Below, piece by piece: positions 47,837 to 58,946 of a stretch of 64,000 nucleotides of DNA. The notes beneath the pieces were generated by a model. It did no database searches. It was not told the DNA's origin and worked only from the letters and a program-made list of their open reading frames with translations. Position numbers and translations under genes: made by a program. The stretch lies in NCBI GenBank assembly GCA_019916065.1, contig CM034240.1, positions 51,174,372 through 51,238,371 of the forward strand, written 5' to 3'. Origin of the DNA: Vitellaria paradoxa (Eukaryota; Streptophyta; Magnoliopsida; Ericales; Sapotaceae). The stretch's first letter is position 1. Each line of letters starts with the position of its first letter.

Positions 47837-49690
47837 ACTTGTCTAAAGAATTTTTTTTTTTTTAGAAAATCTCTATTAAAATCTAAAACAAATAAATAAA
47901 TCATTTAAATATCAGAGAATATCTCTTAAAATCTATCACTTTTACTGTTCAAAAAAAGAACAACAATTTAATAAATACTTTTGGACTTTATTGTGTACAT
48001 TTTTTTTGAGATTTTGTTAAAAAATAGTAGTAAGAGTTGAAAAAATTACCTTGAGATTATTGTTTTTTCTCATTTCTTCTCGTGTTGATTTTGTTACATA
48101 ATGTTAAGTATGTTGAGTGATTGTGATAGTTGAGTATTATTAAGAATGTAAAACTGATTATAAAGTTATAAACACATAGAGAGTCAAGTATAGACTGAAA
48201 ATTGTCTCTGAATTATATCGTGGATAGGTGTAAAATAATTATAGTACCTTTAATTCAATAAATAATATATAAATAGCTTTTAGAATAATTATGTCAATTT
48301 ATTTAAAAGATGGTTTCATAAAAAATACGAACCTCCAAAAAATCTACTTCACCAAATTCAAGCGTTTCACTATAATAGTAATAGATATTCCAAATTTTGT
48401 CTAAAATAAATTGATTATATATTGAACTTAGAACACAGTAATTAATTAGGTTTAAAAATTGCTATATTCAATGTTAAACACATACATCATTAGGCAAATT
48501 TAAAAGGAAAAATTACATTAAAATGGAATTTAGGTTAAAATATTTCATTTTAATGAGCCTGATTTTTTAAATTCTCAAAAACTAAATTTTAAAAACTTGA
48601 ATTTCAAATTCATGAACTTTTATAATTGTACCATTCATAAATTATTTTTTTAAATATTAAATATTCTAAGTTTAGGGATACTTATTCCCAAAAAATGAAT
48701 TTGATTTTTTTAAATAATTGTACATTATTTAGAAAACTCATTATATGATGAATTATTATTTATGTGTCTTTGATTGCTAACCCTAATTTTTATTATTTAT
48801 ATAAATTATCACTATTAAATTTTAACTAAATAAATTATTTTAGTGAGGTAATATAATTTAAAAAATATGATAAAACCCACGATATTTTTATAATTATTTT
48901 TTTATATATTTTTCTCATAAAACTGCAATATTTTTTTTCCAAGGCCAGGATCGAGATCCGAGAAGAAACGTTGGGGGCTTTGGGGCTTGTAATGTTGCAT
49001 TGATGCCCCACATAAGCAAAAGTGGTGCTGATTTGTTAGTTAACATATAGGGTGGGGCCGTTAAATAATGACCCTGTTTTTTTATTTATGTTTAGTTGTT
49101 TACTTTTTTTAATTTTTATTTTTATTATCATTTACGTTTTTAAAAATAAATTAAAATTACATTTATAAACATAATTCTATTTGTAAGAATTTAGAAATGA
49201 AACGCAGAGAAAATTTTTTCAACCTCCCCTTTTTTTTGCTTTGATTTGATGGGAGAGCTGGTATACCAATGAAAATAATTCAACGAGATAATGTGCAAAT
49301 TAAGTAAAATTATTTTAATTACAACTTGCAAGTCTTACATCATTTTTCTTTCTTTCTTTTTTTTTTTTTTTTTTGTAATACTCTTGTTGGTTGAATAGTT
49401 ATCCGAACCACTGAAATCAAAAAAATAATCAAATATTTATAAATCTATTACTTAAAAATAATAAATTCAAAAAATTTATTTTAATTACAACTTGTAAGTC
49501 TCACATCTTCGTTTTATTTTTTTGTAATATTTTTTAAGCTAAATTAGTAGTCATTTGAAGCAAATAATAATGATAATCACAGTTGGCGACAAAAATATCA
49601 AATATTGGTCGAGTTGCTTAACTGGTAACTCTCCCTCTCTTTCGGTAGCACTCCTCGTGCTGAAACATCAATAATTGTTTGATTGAAAAG
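47837..49690. other. A4 distal upstream region
   Basis: Close copy of 36341-38210 (A3 upstream), ending just after a conserved box and the GGTAGCACTCCTCGTGCTG stretch. No gene. Confidence 0.65.
49579..49610 (+). promoter_or_regulatory. Extra copy of conserved A-type box
   Basis: GTTGGCGACAAAAATATCAA then ATATTGGTC, about 1.9 kb before the copy next to A4. No subtilase follows it here, so it is a stranded promoter fragment. Confidence 0.4.
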
Positions 49691-51479
49691 AAATGGTACA
49701 GATCATAGTAAGTGCATCAATGGATAGTTAAATTATCTAGTAAATAGTACATATTTTAAATTTAGCTAGTAATTTTTCTTTTTTAAGCTACATCAATGCT
49801 TGACATTTTACTAATTGTCTATTAAAAAATTAATTTTTCAAAATTGGAGCATATTGTTTTCGTCAATATAAAGGTCATTGTCTTCTTCAACAAATAATAA
49901 ACAATTGTTTAACTGGTAAATAGTAACTCGGCAGAAATGAAGAACTACTGTAGCAGGAGCAAAAATAGCTGTGGCTTTGGAGAGTCTGGTGCAAATGATT
50001 TTCTTCATATTTACTAACAAAAATACATAAAATATTTATTTACCTATTTTGTTACACATGCTCTCATTATTGACAATTCATATACCTCTTTAAATATAGA
50101 TCAGTTCAACATGAGACCTTATCGACACCTTATGTGTATATATACATTATGTGTATATATACATGTATAATAGCAACGTTTGGAGTTAAAAATAAAATAA
50201 TACAAAATTTTATAAATATCTAAAAATACATATTATGAGATAATAAAATTTGAATTTATTATTCACCGTATAAAAAATGAAATACAATTTTTACAATTTT
50301 ATACAACTCCCAACGTACCAAATATCAACTTCAATAAATATGCATAAATCAAAAAACTGAAGCTGTTAATGTCTAGAGGCATAATTGTTATCAATTGCCC
50401 GCTCAATTGCACAAGGTTGACATCTAGTATTAAAAAGTGAAATAAGGTGAGATAAAATTAAATAAATTGTAAGTTTATAAATCGTATAATAAAATAAAAA
50501 ATAATAATTTTTAAAAATTTAAAAAAAATTTTAAGACGCCAAACATAATATTAGATGTGTTTAGAATTGTATAAAATTATAAAAATTAGATATGATGAGT
50601 GAAAAATTTAAATTTATTATCTCATAATTCGTATTTATAAATATTTATAAAATTTTATAATGTTTTATTTTAAATCCAAACGGAAGCATTATGTACCAGG
50701 TGCAAGTGGAATCAATTGAGTTGTTAGTTTAAACCGACAAATAGAAAAAGTTCCAAGGTTGTACGGACAAGCAATAAGTTGTGCAAGAGTTGCTAAAGTT
50801 TGACCAGGTTATCCAGTTCAATCAAAAAAATATAAATAAATTCAACGACTTCAAACACTGTAATATTTTTACCTCAATTTTTATTTTATTTATGCCTTAG
50901 GTTCCACCATATCTACCAAAAATTAAAAAAAAAAAACAACATATATTTTTGCCTGCGTTGTTAATTAATGCTTCAGTAGATCACCTAGAAACAATTGAAT
51001 AGCCAATGCAATGCCATTAAAGAAAAAAATAGTTTGCGAAATATTTATAAATCTATTATTTAAAAATAATAAATTCAAATAAAATTATTTTAATCACAAC
51101 TTGTAAGTCTTATATCATTTTCTCTTTATTTTTTCTAATTTCTTTTTAAAGTTGAACAATTATCTCAATCACCGAGAAATCAAAAAAATGTATATATATA
51201 TTTGCAAGTCAATTTACTTTAAAATAATAAATTTAAATAAAATTATTTTAATTACGACTTGTTCCTTTTGTTTTTGTAGCATTCTTGTTGGTTGAATAAT
51301 TATCTGAACCACTGAAATCAAAAAAATAATCACATATTTATAAATCTATTACTTAAAAATAATAAATTCAAAAAATTTATTTTAATTACAACTTGTAAGT
51401 CTCACATCTTCTTTTTATTTTTTTTTAATATTTTTTAAGCTAAATTAGTAGTCATTTGAAGCAAATAATAATAATAATC
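49691..51479. other. A4 extra upstream DNA
   Basis: No gene. 50030-50420 matches 18300-18560 and 50690-51480 matches the A1/A2 upstream regions, so this stretch came from a different A-type unit than the distal part. 50165-50330 is a MITE-like insert with inverted ends ACGTTTGGAGTT and AACTCCCAACGT; 50440-50690 is further AT-rich inverted-repeat debris. Confidence 0.55.
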
Positions 51480-51511
51480 ACAGTTGGCGACAAAAATATC
51501 AAATATTGGTC
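51480..51511 (+). promoter_or_regulatory. Conserved upstream box of A4
   Basis: GTTGGCGACAAAAATATCAA then ATATTGGTC, about 220 bases before the A4 start codon. Function inferred from conservation. Confidence 0.45.
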
Positions 51512-51663
51512 GAGTTGCTTAACTGGTAACTCTCCCTTTCTTTCGGTAGCACTCCTCGTCCAGAAACATCAATAATTGTTGTTTCATTGAAAAGAAATGG
51601 TATATGCATTTTTTTTTTATTAGCTTTTATTATTTCTCGTCACGTTTTTTTCCTTAAAATTAG

Positions 51664-51671
51664 TATAAAAG
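51664..51671 (+). promoter_or_regulatory. TATA box of A4
   Basis: TATAAAAG 69 bases before the A4 start codon, as in A3. Confidence 0.6.
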
Positions 51672-51732
51672 TACCAAACAATATTCATCCAGTACAGAAC
51701 AACTATTCCATTTTCATTCTGTACGAAAGAAG

Positions 51733-54066
51733 ATGGCCATTCCAATCCACGTAGCGTCCCTATTCCTCTTCCTCTGTTTTGCCTCCGAGGCCTACTCATC
51801 AATCCCATCCCAATTGTTTGATCATCCAAAGACTTTTATCATACACGTGTCCGAATCACACAAGCCCTCCGTCTTCACCTCCCATCGACTTTGGTATTCT
51901 TCCATCCTTCAATCGCTGCCCACCTTCTCTCCCAAAACTCCGAAGATTCTCTACACTTACGAACGTGCCGTCCATGGCTTCTCAGCCCACCTCACTGCCG
52001 CTCAGGCAGCGGAGCTCCGCAAGCTCCCCGGAATTTTTTCCGTTCTACCGGACGAGCTTCTCGAGATCCAAACCACACGTTCCCCTCACTTCCTTGGTCT
52101 CAAATATAGTTCCGGCCTCTGGCCCAACTCCTGTTACGGCGAAGACATTATCGTCGGAGTCCTCGACAGCGGGATCTGGCCAGAACTGCCGAGTTTCTCC
52201 GACGAGGGACTCTCTCCGGTGCCCGGCGATTGGAAAGGAAAATGCCAAACCGGACCGGACTTCAACGCTTCATCTTGTAATCGGAAAATCATTGGTGCGA
52301 GAGCCTACTACTCAGGATATGAAGCTGCGAATGGAAGACTCGACGAATCGGAGGAATTAAAATCGCCGAGAGATAGAGATGGACACGGGACCCACACGGC
52401 TTCCACAGCCGCTGGATCGCTAGTTCCAAATGCGAGCTTCTTTGGATACGGAAAAGGTGTAGCAAGCGGCGTGGCCGTCAAGGCGAGAATCGCCGTTTAC
52501 AAGGTCTGTTGGAGTGGGAGTTGTTCACAAGCCGACATTCTCGCGGGGATGGATGGTGCCATTTCCGATGGCGTTCACGTCATTTCTTTCTCCATTGGAC
52601 AAAAAAGTGGGTTACCTCCGGAATACTACCAAGATAACATTGCCATCGGATCTTTCGGAGCTGTCCGCCATGGAATTCTGTTTTCCTGCTCCGCAGGCAA
52701 CAACGGTCCGGGTCCTTACACCACCCGTAATATTGCACCGTGGATGCTCTCCGTCGGAGCGTCCACAATCGATAGGGAGTTTAAGGCGGATGTTGTTCTT
52801 GGTAACGGTACGATCTTCGCCGGTAAATCACTCTATTCCGGTGATCCTCTTGGAGAATCGATACCACTCGTTTACGGTGGCGACAGTGGAGATAGCCAAT
52901 GTCTCTCAGGGAAGCTTATTCCATCAAACGTCACCGGAAAAATTGTGATATGCGAAAGCGGAGGCAGCACCCCTGTAGAAAAGAGTATTGCCGTCAATTA
53001 TTTGGGGGGCGTCGGAATGATACTAGTGAACTCTGCGTCATGGGGAGATGGATTGGCCGCCTATCCTTACCTCTTTCCGGCAACGACGGTCAGCTATGGC
53101 GACGGCAATAAGATCAAAGCTTACGTCAAATCTGTTCCTTCGCCGACTGCGACAATCGTGTTCAAAGGAACGGTGATTGGGACTTCACCATCGTCTCCAA
53201 GAGTTGCAAGCTTCTCCAGCCGCGGTCCAAACAATCTAACGGCGGAGATTCTCAAACCGGACGTTATAGCTCCGGGTGTTGATATCCTGGCCGGATGGAC
53301 CGGTGATAACAGCCCTAGTGAATTGCACGATGACCGGAGAAGGGTAGAATTCAACATCATATCAGGCACGTCCATGGCATGTCCGCACGTGAGCGGATTG
53401 GCTGCGTTGCTGCGCAAGACATACCCAGAGTGGACCCCAGCAGCCGTCAAATCTGCCCTCATGACAACAGCTTATAATGAAGATAATTCCGGGCATAGTA
53501 TTGGGGATTCTGTCGATGGGACAGCAACTACACCATTTAGCTACGGATCAGGACACGTGGACGCAATTAAAGCTCCTGATCCAGGGTTGGTTTACGATAT
53601 GGACGATGGTGATTACTTGTCATTCCTGTGCGCCATTGGATACAACCAGTCGCAAATTGCAGTTTTTCTGAGAGGGTCTGGTACGGTGAATTGCAGTGCA
53701 CAGAACTTGTCTAGTCCGGGTGATCTGAATTATCCATCATTCTCTGTGGTGTTTGATTCGAGCAGAACGGTGGTGAAGTACAAGAGGGTGGTGACAAACG
53801 TTGGGAGTTGTCCGAATTCGACTTACGGTGTTACAGTGAGTGCTCCAACAGGTGTTGAGATCACAGTGTCTCCAACTGAACTTGTATTTAACAAGGAAAA
53901 CAAATCATTGTCCTACCAAATCTCATTCACCAGTGGTGTTGGGTTGGGTGAATTTGGAGTTTCTTCGCAGGCATTTGGGTCAATTGAGTGGTCTGACGGA
54001 ACCCATCGAGTGAGGAGCCCAATTGCTGTGGTGTGGACCCAAGCTGGTATAGTGGCGTCCATCTAA
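51733..54066 (+). CDS. SBT1.4-like: Subtilisin-like serine protease A4, SBT1.4-like
   Basis: Intact intronless subtilase of 777 residues with the same layout as A3: signal peptide 1-22, I9 prodomain about 33-115, S8 domain with Asp145 (LDSGIW), His218 (HGTHTAS), oxyanion Asn323 (SAGNNGPG) and Ser547 (GTSMACPHVSG), PA insert, Fn3-like C-terminal domain, end QAGIVASI. Several Asn-X-Ser/Thr sites fit a secreted glycoprotein. The start is fixed by paralogs and the AAGATGGCC context. It is nearly identical to A3 over much of its length, but 52597-52810 matches A1 instead, pointing to gene conversion or recombination. The residues near the active Ser (GDNSPSELHDDRRR) differ from GATSPSKLDTDPRR of the others. 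Substrate unknown. Confidence 0.93.
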   Translation: MAIPIHVASLFLFLCFASEAYSSIPSQLFDHPKTFIIHVSESHKPSVFTSHRLWYSSILQSLPTFSPKTPKILYTYERAVHGFSAHLTAAQAAELRKLPGIFSVLPDELLEIQTTRSPHFLGLKYSSGLWPNSCYGEDIIVGVLDSGIWPELPSFSDEGLSPVPGDWKGKCQTGPDFNASSCNRKIIGARAYYSGYEAANGRLDESEELKSPRDRDGHGTHTASTAAGSLVPNASFFGYGKGVASGVAVKARIAVYKVCWSGSCSQADILAGMDGAISDGVHVISFSIGQKSGLPPEYYQDNIAIGSFGAVRHGILFSCSAGNNGPGPYTTRNIAPWMLSVGASTIDREFKADVVLGNGTIFAGKSLYSGDPLGESIPLVYGGDSGDSQCLSGKLIPSNVTGKIVICESGGSTPVEKSIAVNYLGGVGMILVNSASWGDGLAAYPYLFPATTVSYGDGNKIKAYVKSVPSPTATIVFKGTVIGTSPSSPRVASFSSRGPNNLTAEILKPDVIAPGVDILAGWTGDNSPSELHDDRRRVEFNIISGTSMACPHVSGLAALLRKTYPEWTPAAVKSALMTTAYNEDNSGHSIGDSVDGTATTPFSYGSGHVDAIKAPDPGLVYDMDDGDYLSFLCAIGYNQSQIAVFLRGSGTVNCSAQNLSSPGDLNYPSFSVVFDSSRTVVKYKRVVTNVGSCPNSTYGVTVSAPTGVEITVSPTELVFNKENKSLSYQISFTSGVGLGEFGVSSQAFGSIEWSDGTHRVRSPIAVVWTQAGIVASI

Positions 54067-54240
54067 ATGAGATGCTTGGCCTTAAATATGTGCTTTTATA
54101 ATAAGATGTTCAAGCTTGGTTGCTTGTAATTCCTTTATGTCATTCTACTGAAATATTATAATGAGATGTTCAGTTGTTTGACATCATCATTAAAAAAAAA
54201 AAAAGTGTTTAATAAAAAAAAATTGTACCAAAGTTATATA
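54067..54240 (+). other. A4 3' flank, first copy
   Basis: 3' sequence shared with the other A genes, but the AATAAA seen in A1 and A2 is AATTCC here. It ends in GTACCAAAGTTATATAGCA at the junction with B3, as after A3. Confidence 0.5.
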
Positions 54241-54560
54241 GCAGTGGTTTTCTTTTTCCAAGGGTTGCAAGTTCTTCGAGCGGAGGACCAAACAATTTGA
54301 CGGCGAAGATTCTCAAACCGGTCGTAATAGCCCCGGGAGTCGACATCTTTTCCGGTTGGACCGGTTATTCAAGTCCGACGGATTTGGACGTCGACCCGAG
54401 AAGGGTGGAATTCAATATCATCTATCTCAGGCACTTGTATGTCTTGCCCGCACGTAAGCGGGTTGGCTGCGATGCCTTGCAAAAATGGACCCGGATTGGT
54501 CCCCAGCTGTCATAAAATCTGTCCTCATGAAAACCGTGTACCAATTTAGACAGATACTGC
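54241..54560 (+). pseudogene. Subtilase B3, short 3' stub
   Basis: Starts at the common B breakpoint and reads [24 protein letters not shown] and PRRVEFNII, then a short insertion (about 54424) breaks the frame just before the Ser motif. It continues in pieces to about 54540 (a [17 protein letters not shown] shifted reading) and stops. It marks the start of a third copy of the 13 kb repeat, cut short. Confidence 0.8.
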
Positions 54561-54650
54561 CTCAAATATGTGCTTTTATAATAAGATGTCTAAGCTTGAT
54601 TGCTTGTAATAAATGTACGTCATTCTAATAAATTATATTCTAGTTAAAAT
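54561..54650 (+). other. Second copy of A-type 3' flank
   Basis: CTCAAATATGTGCTTTTATA and the following bases repeat the A-gene 3' sequence, this time with AATAAA intact at 54608-54613. So B3 sits between two copies of an A 3' end. Confidence 0.65.
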
Positions 54651-55728
54651 TTCAGTTAGATCAACATTTTTATTATACTTTTATGGAAAAAAAATGTTAC
54701 TCTATTAAAATTTTTAATATAAAAGTTGTACCAAATTTATATAGCAACGATTTTCCTGCTATAAAAAGACTAATTTAATGAGTTCTTTATTTTAAAGTAA
54801 TTGACATATAACGAATTTACATCGCTTTGTGAATTATTTTAGTGGAATAATACTAGCGTTAAAGTAATAAGAGGATAAGAATTTTTAGAAGGAAAATAAC
54901 AATGGAGAGGAAAGACACCCTTAATACTTAAATTTTTTAGTTCAATTAATGCAAATAATCCGTGTCTAAAAATGTGTATATATAATGCAGAGGAAAAAAC
55001 ACACACACAGAAATATATATATATATACATATTAAAAGTTAAAGGGAGGGAAAGACCAAGGAAAATGGGTACCTAACAAAGAGAAACCCCCCCGGGGGGG
55101 GGAGTTTTCTGTTAATACGTTTGAAAAATAAATGAAGTAATAAAAATAGAAAAAAATAAATGGTAAGAGATTTCAGTTTTCAATTTATATTTAACTATTT
55201 GTGTTTTTTGACTTTTGTTTTCTGTTGCTTTTTTTTTTCTAAAATAAAAATTAAAATTACGTTTGAAAATAGAATTTTGTTTATAGTAGTTAATATTTAT
55301 TTTAATAAGATATAGAATTTAGTTTATAGCAGTTAATATTTATTTTAATAAGATATCTAATTTTATTAATTTTAAAAATTTAAATTTAACAAAATGTATT
55401 TCATAATAATTTAATGAATTTAATTTAATTAATTAACTAAATCAATCAATTAAATTAAATTATGTGAACTATATTTTTATTACAAATAATTTAATTTAAT
55501 AAAAATAAAATATATTAAATATAATTTGATTTTATTATTTATGAAAAATAATTTAATAAAATATATTTTATATTAATTTAATTAACTAATAATGAATTAG
55601 TTAATTATTAATTATAGTTCGATTTATCAAAACGAATTTGGCGGACAATGTGTTACTTTTCCGATCCAATTAGTTACCAAAAACTTAAATAAAATAATAA
55701 AATATTTATAAAATTTCCTAACCAATTA

Positions 55729-56313
55729 AATTAAGCAATCTTTGGAGTGCCAACAAACAAACAAACAATAAATAAATAAATAAATCTCCAACAACTTCTA
55801 TAAATCATTAAAATTTGTTATTACACATTTACACATTCTTACCTTTACTAATTTAAAAAAATTTCAATATTTTGCTAAAAAAATAAAAAAAATCGAAAGG
55901 AGATTAATCGAGTGCATGAATTTTTTTGACAATCATTTGTTCGAATCGAAAGCTTTCAAACGAGTAACATTGTTATTATTTTACATGATTTTTTTGAATC
56001 CGTTAGAATTGATTTAAACAACTGTTCTAATGGTTTTAACACTGTGCAAGACTTTTTCAATTCGTTAGAATGGATTTAAAAAACCGTTCTAACAGTTTAC
56101 CACTGTCGAGAGAGAGTAGAACTATTGAGCAGAATATTGAGTGGTGATTTTTTGAATTTGTTAGGGCGAATTTAGGAAATTGTTCAACGGTTTTAGTATT
56201 GTTCATCTTCAAAAAATACAATTTAAAAAAAAACACCAGATACCATTCTTTACCCTAATCTACATTTTATCTCACTTTTTCCTATTTTTTATTATTCCAA
56301 ACACACACTTAGT
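55729..56313. mobile_element. MITE-like insert, about 585 bases
   Basis: The paralog near 23012 reads straight through where this block sits. Ends TAAGCAATCTTTGGAGTG and (complement) TAAGTGTGTGTTTGGAATA are weak inverted repeats. Inside, a unit of the type CGTTAGAATTGATTTAAA...GTTCTAATGGTTT occurs three times between about 55995 and 56200. Confidence 0.55.
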
Positions 56314-57589
56314 CACTAAAATAAAGCTTTGTGGACGACTTACTTGCCGTAATGTTACCTTTTTTAACCAAAAAAATTTCTTCGGCAAATTATACATTTT
56401 TTTCGGTTAAATAAAAATTGGTTAACAATGGTTCTTTTTCCCTCTCAATTGATAGCTAAAAGTAATAAATAAATATTTTATAGTTTTTGGCACTAATTTT
56501 GTAGCGTAAATTTTATGTTTAGCTCAAATCTCCGTGGGTAAATTTTATTTTTACTGATAAAAAAATTCCCTTTTTCCCTATCAAATTTTGCTCGGCAAAA
56601 GTCTTCATACATAAACATATATTGAAATATATATATATATATATATATATATATCTAACTAATGAGATAGCCTTGCGCATAATTACACCAAATTTAAAGA
56701 AGAGGCTCGAGTTTAATTCTTAACCTTCTATTTTTTTGCCAGACCTCTTAGTGACCAAAATTTAATTGGTAAAAATGAAATGATTGCCCACCAATTATGT
56801 TTTTAGTCGTCAATAGTTTTTGCTAATTTATTTTAGTCAATAATACTTTGAAGATGACAATGTAACTTGTTTTGATCATTAAAAATGTAATTTGTTGTAA
56901 TCATAATACCATTGACACATTATTCTAGTATGTATTGACAATAAAAAAAAATTATGATAGAATATTATTTTTTTAATGGATGTCTCTCTCTCCTTTTAGA
57001 AAATATTATTTTATTAAAAAATCTATGAATAAGAATTAATGATAAAATAAAGTGATAATATTAGTGTTGTAATAAAAATAAATTTTTGTGAGTTTATTGC
57101 TTCAAATTGATATATAAATTTTACAATTGTTTCAAAATATTTTCATTACTATTTTTGATATATTTTCTTCACCATGTAGCTTTTTTTTCTCCGAAAAAAG
57201 GGAAATCTATTGTGAAAAAATAATGGGTACTTTGGGCGGTGATAATGATGGATTAATGTTCCCATAAGATAATAAAAAAATAAAACGGGGAAAAGTACTT
57301 TGCTTTAAAGTGGGTAAAAAGCTTTGGAGTGATGCAAGAGTGAGAGCATAAATGATGACACCATATTTTGCGCGTGCTTGATGCTGATTTCTCGAAGCTG
57401 ATTTCTCTAACATATATAATAACACTAGAAATCACTTGTGCATAAAGGTATAAAAATATAATTTAATTATCTCAAATGTAAATTTATTTATATCTATAAA
57501 AAATTTACTAATAAAAAGTGATTAAAATATTTATATAGTGTTTGATAAAGGTATAAAATTTTATTATTTATTAAAAATATTATCATATT

Positions 57590-58190
57590 TTTAAAAATAT
57601 TGATTTAAAAACTTTTATAAAAAAAGTATTCAATAAAATATAGGAAGAGTAAGATAGTGTATTTCTATGTGAAGTGACCGGAAAGACAACTAAATTGGAA
57701 ATGAAAACAAAAATTAATTCTGACCATTGAGCAAATCTAATGGTTAAAAACATCTCAAATTTAAATTCTTTAGCTTTTTTATTATATAAATGACACAAAG
57801 GGTGTAAAAGTGTATGTATTTTATATTTTGGGTTTTAAATACATTAAAATTGAATTTTTAATTTAAATTTTTTAAAGAAAATTAAATTTTAAAAATTATT
57901 TTTTTTGAAATAAAAAACTAAATTAAATTTGTCTAATAGGCATTCATATAAAAACATTTTAAAAACATTTATAAAGAAATATCCAACAAAATATGGGAAG
58001 AGTAAGAGAGTATTTTTTATGTAAAGTGACTAAAAAGATAACTAAAGTGGAGAGGAAATGAAAAATAATCCTGACCATTAAGTGAATCCAACGGTTAACA
58101 ATATGTCAAATTCAAATTTTTTAACTTCCCTATTATATAGATAGCACAAATAGTGCAAAAGTGTATATAAGTGTATGTATTTTAAATTAA
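57590..58190. repeat. Direct repeat, about 365-base spacing
   Basis: 57590-57825 and 57952-58190 are diverged direct copies (GGAAGAGTAAGA, GAAGTGAC or AAAGTGAC, TCTGACCATTGAG or CCTGACCATTAAG, ATTATATAAATGACACAAA or a close variant). No coding content recognised. Confidence 0.65.
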
Positions 58191-58757
58191 TTATTAATTA
58201 TTAAATTTAATAAAAATTAATTATTTTTATTTATTTCTATTTGTTTCAAATAAAAAATTCAACATGGTTTAGGAGGGAAAGAAAAAAAAAAAAAAAGCCA
58301 ATCTTTCTGCCCAACAGACCCACCCATCCCATTCTCTTTTCTCTCGTTCTGCCTAGCCACGTAGAACCCCCTCCCTCTCTCTCTCAATACTATGTAGGAT
58401 AATTGTCCCATTATATAGATTTGTTTGCGAAATCCTACATGAGAGCTGCTTGAACCATAACTTAATAATTTAGTATTACTTAGAATAAATAACGAGGGTG
58501 TTTTGTTTATCAAAATTCACTAATTTTTATTAATTATTTGTACTTTCTTATAATCAAAATTTATCACATAACACTTTTACATCAAATCTTTATAGCTATC
58601 CAAACACCAACGACATCGATCGATCACAACGTATTTATAATAAAAGTTTTAATTTTTCATTTCATTTGAAATTAAAATTACTCAAGATTTCTTATAGATA
58701 AAATTAAAATCTATCATGCCCAAATTATATTTTTTTAAATAGCGTGCTCAATATTAT

Positions 58758-58946
58758 ATATATAGTTATTGGTAACTTGGAACTCTCATCGGTTTATTAT
58801 AAACTTCAACGAACCGTATAATCAATGGGTAAATCAAAGTGATGTACGCTGTCCCTCACGTGCACTCTACTTGAATTAGGAATCGAGCCCATGTGATTTT
58901 TGTAGAGAGTATACTCACGAGCCACTTGACTTAACCCTAGGGGACA
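58758..58946 (-). mobile_element. tRNA-derived SINE
   Basis: On the minus strand the head reads TTAAGTCAAGTGGCTCGTGA (A-box-like) and about 35 bases on ATGGGCTCGATTCC (B-box), the internal promoter of tRNA-derived SINEs. It is flanked by TGCTCAATATTAT on both sides (58745-58757 and 58947-58959). The paralogous sites near 25100 and 61912 lack the insert. Confidence 0.85.

Larger units (their letters stand above)
41127..54240 (+). repeat. Segmental duplication, copy 2 (B2 to A4)
   Basis: Second head-to-tail copy of the 28127-41126 block: B2 fragment, spacer, A4 and its 3' flank. Relative to copy 1 it lacks the match to 30512-36340 and has gained the LTR retrotransposon, the CACTA element and about 1.9 kb of extra A-type upstream DNA at 49690-51600. 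Confidence 0.8.
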
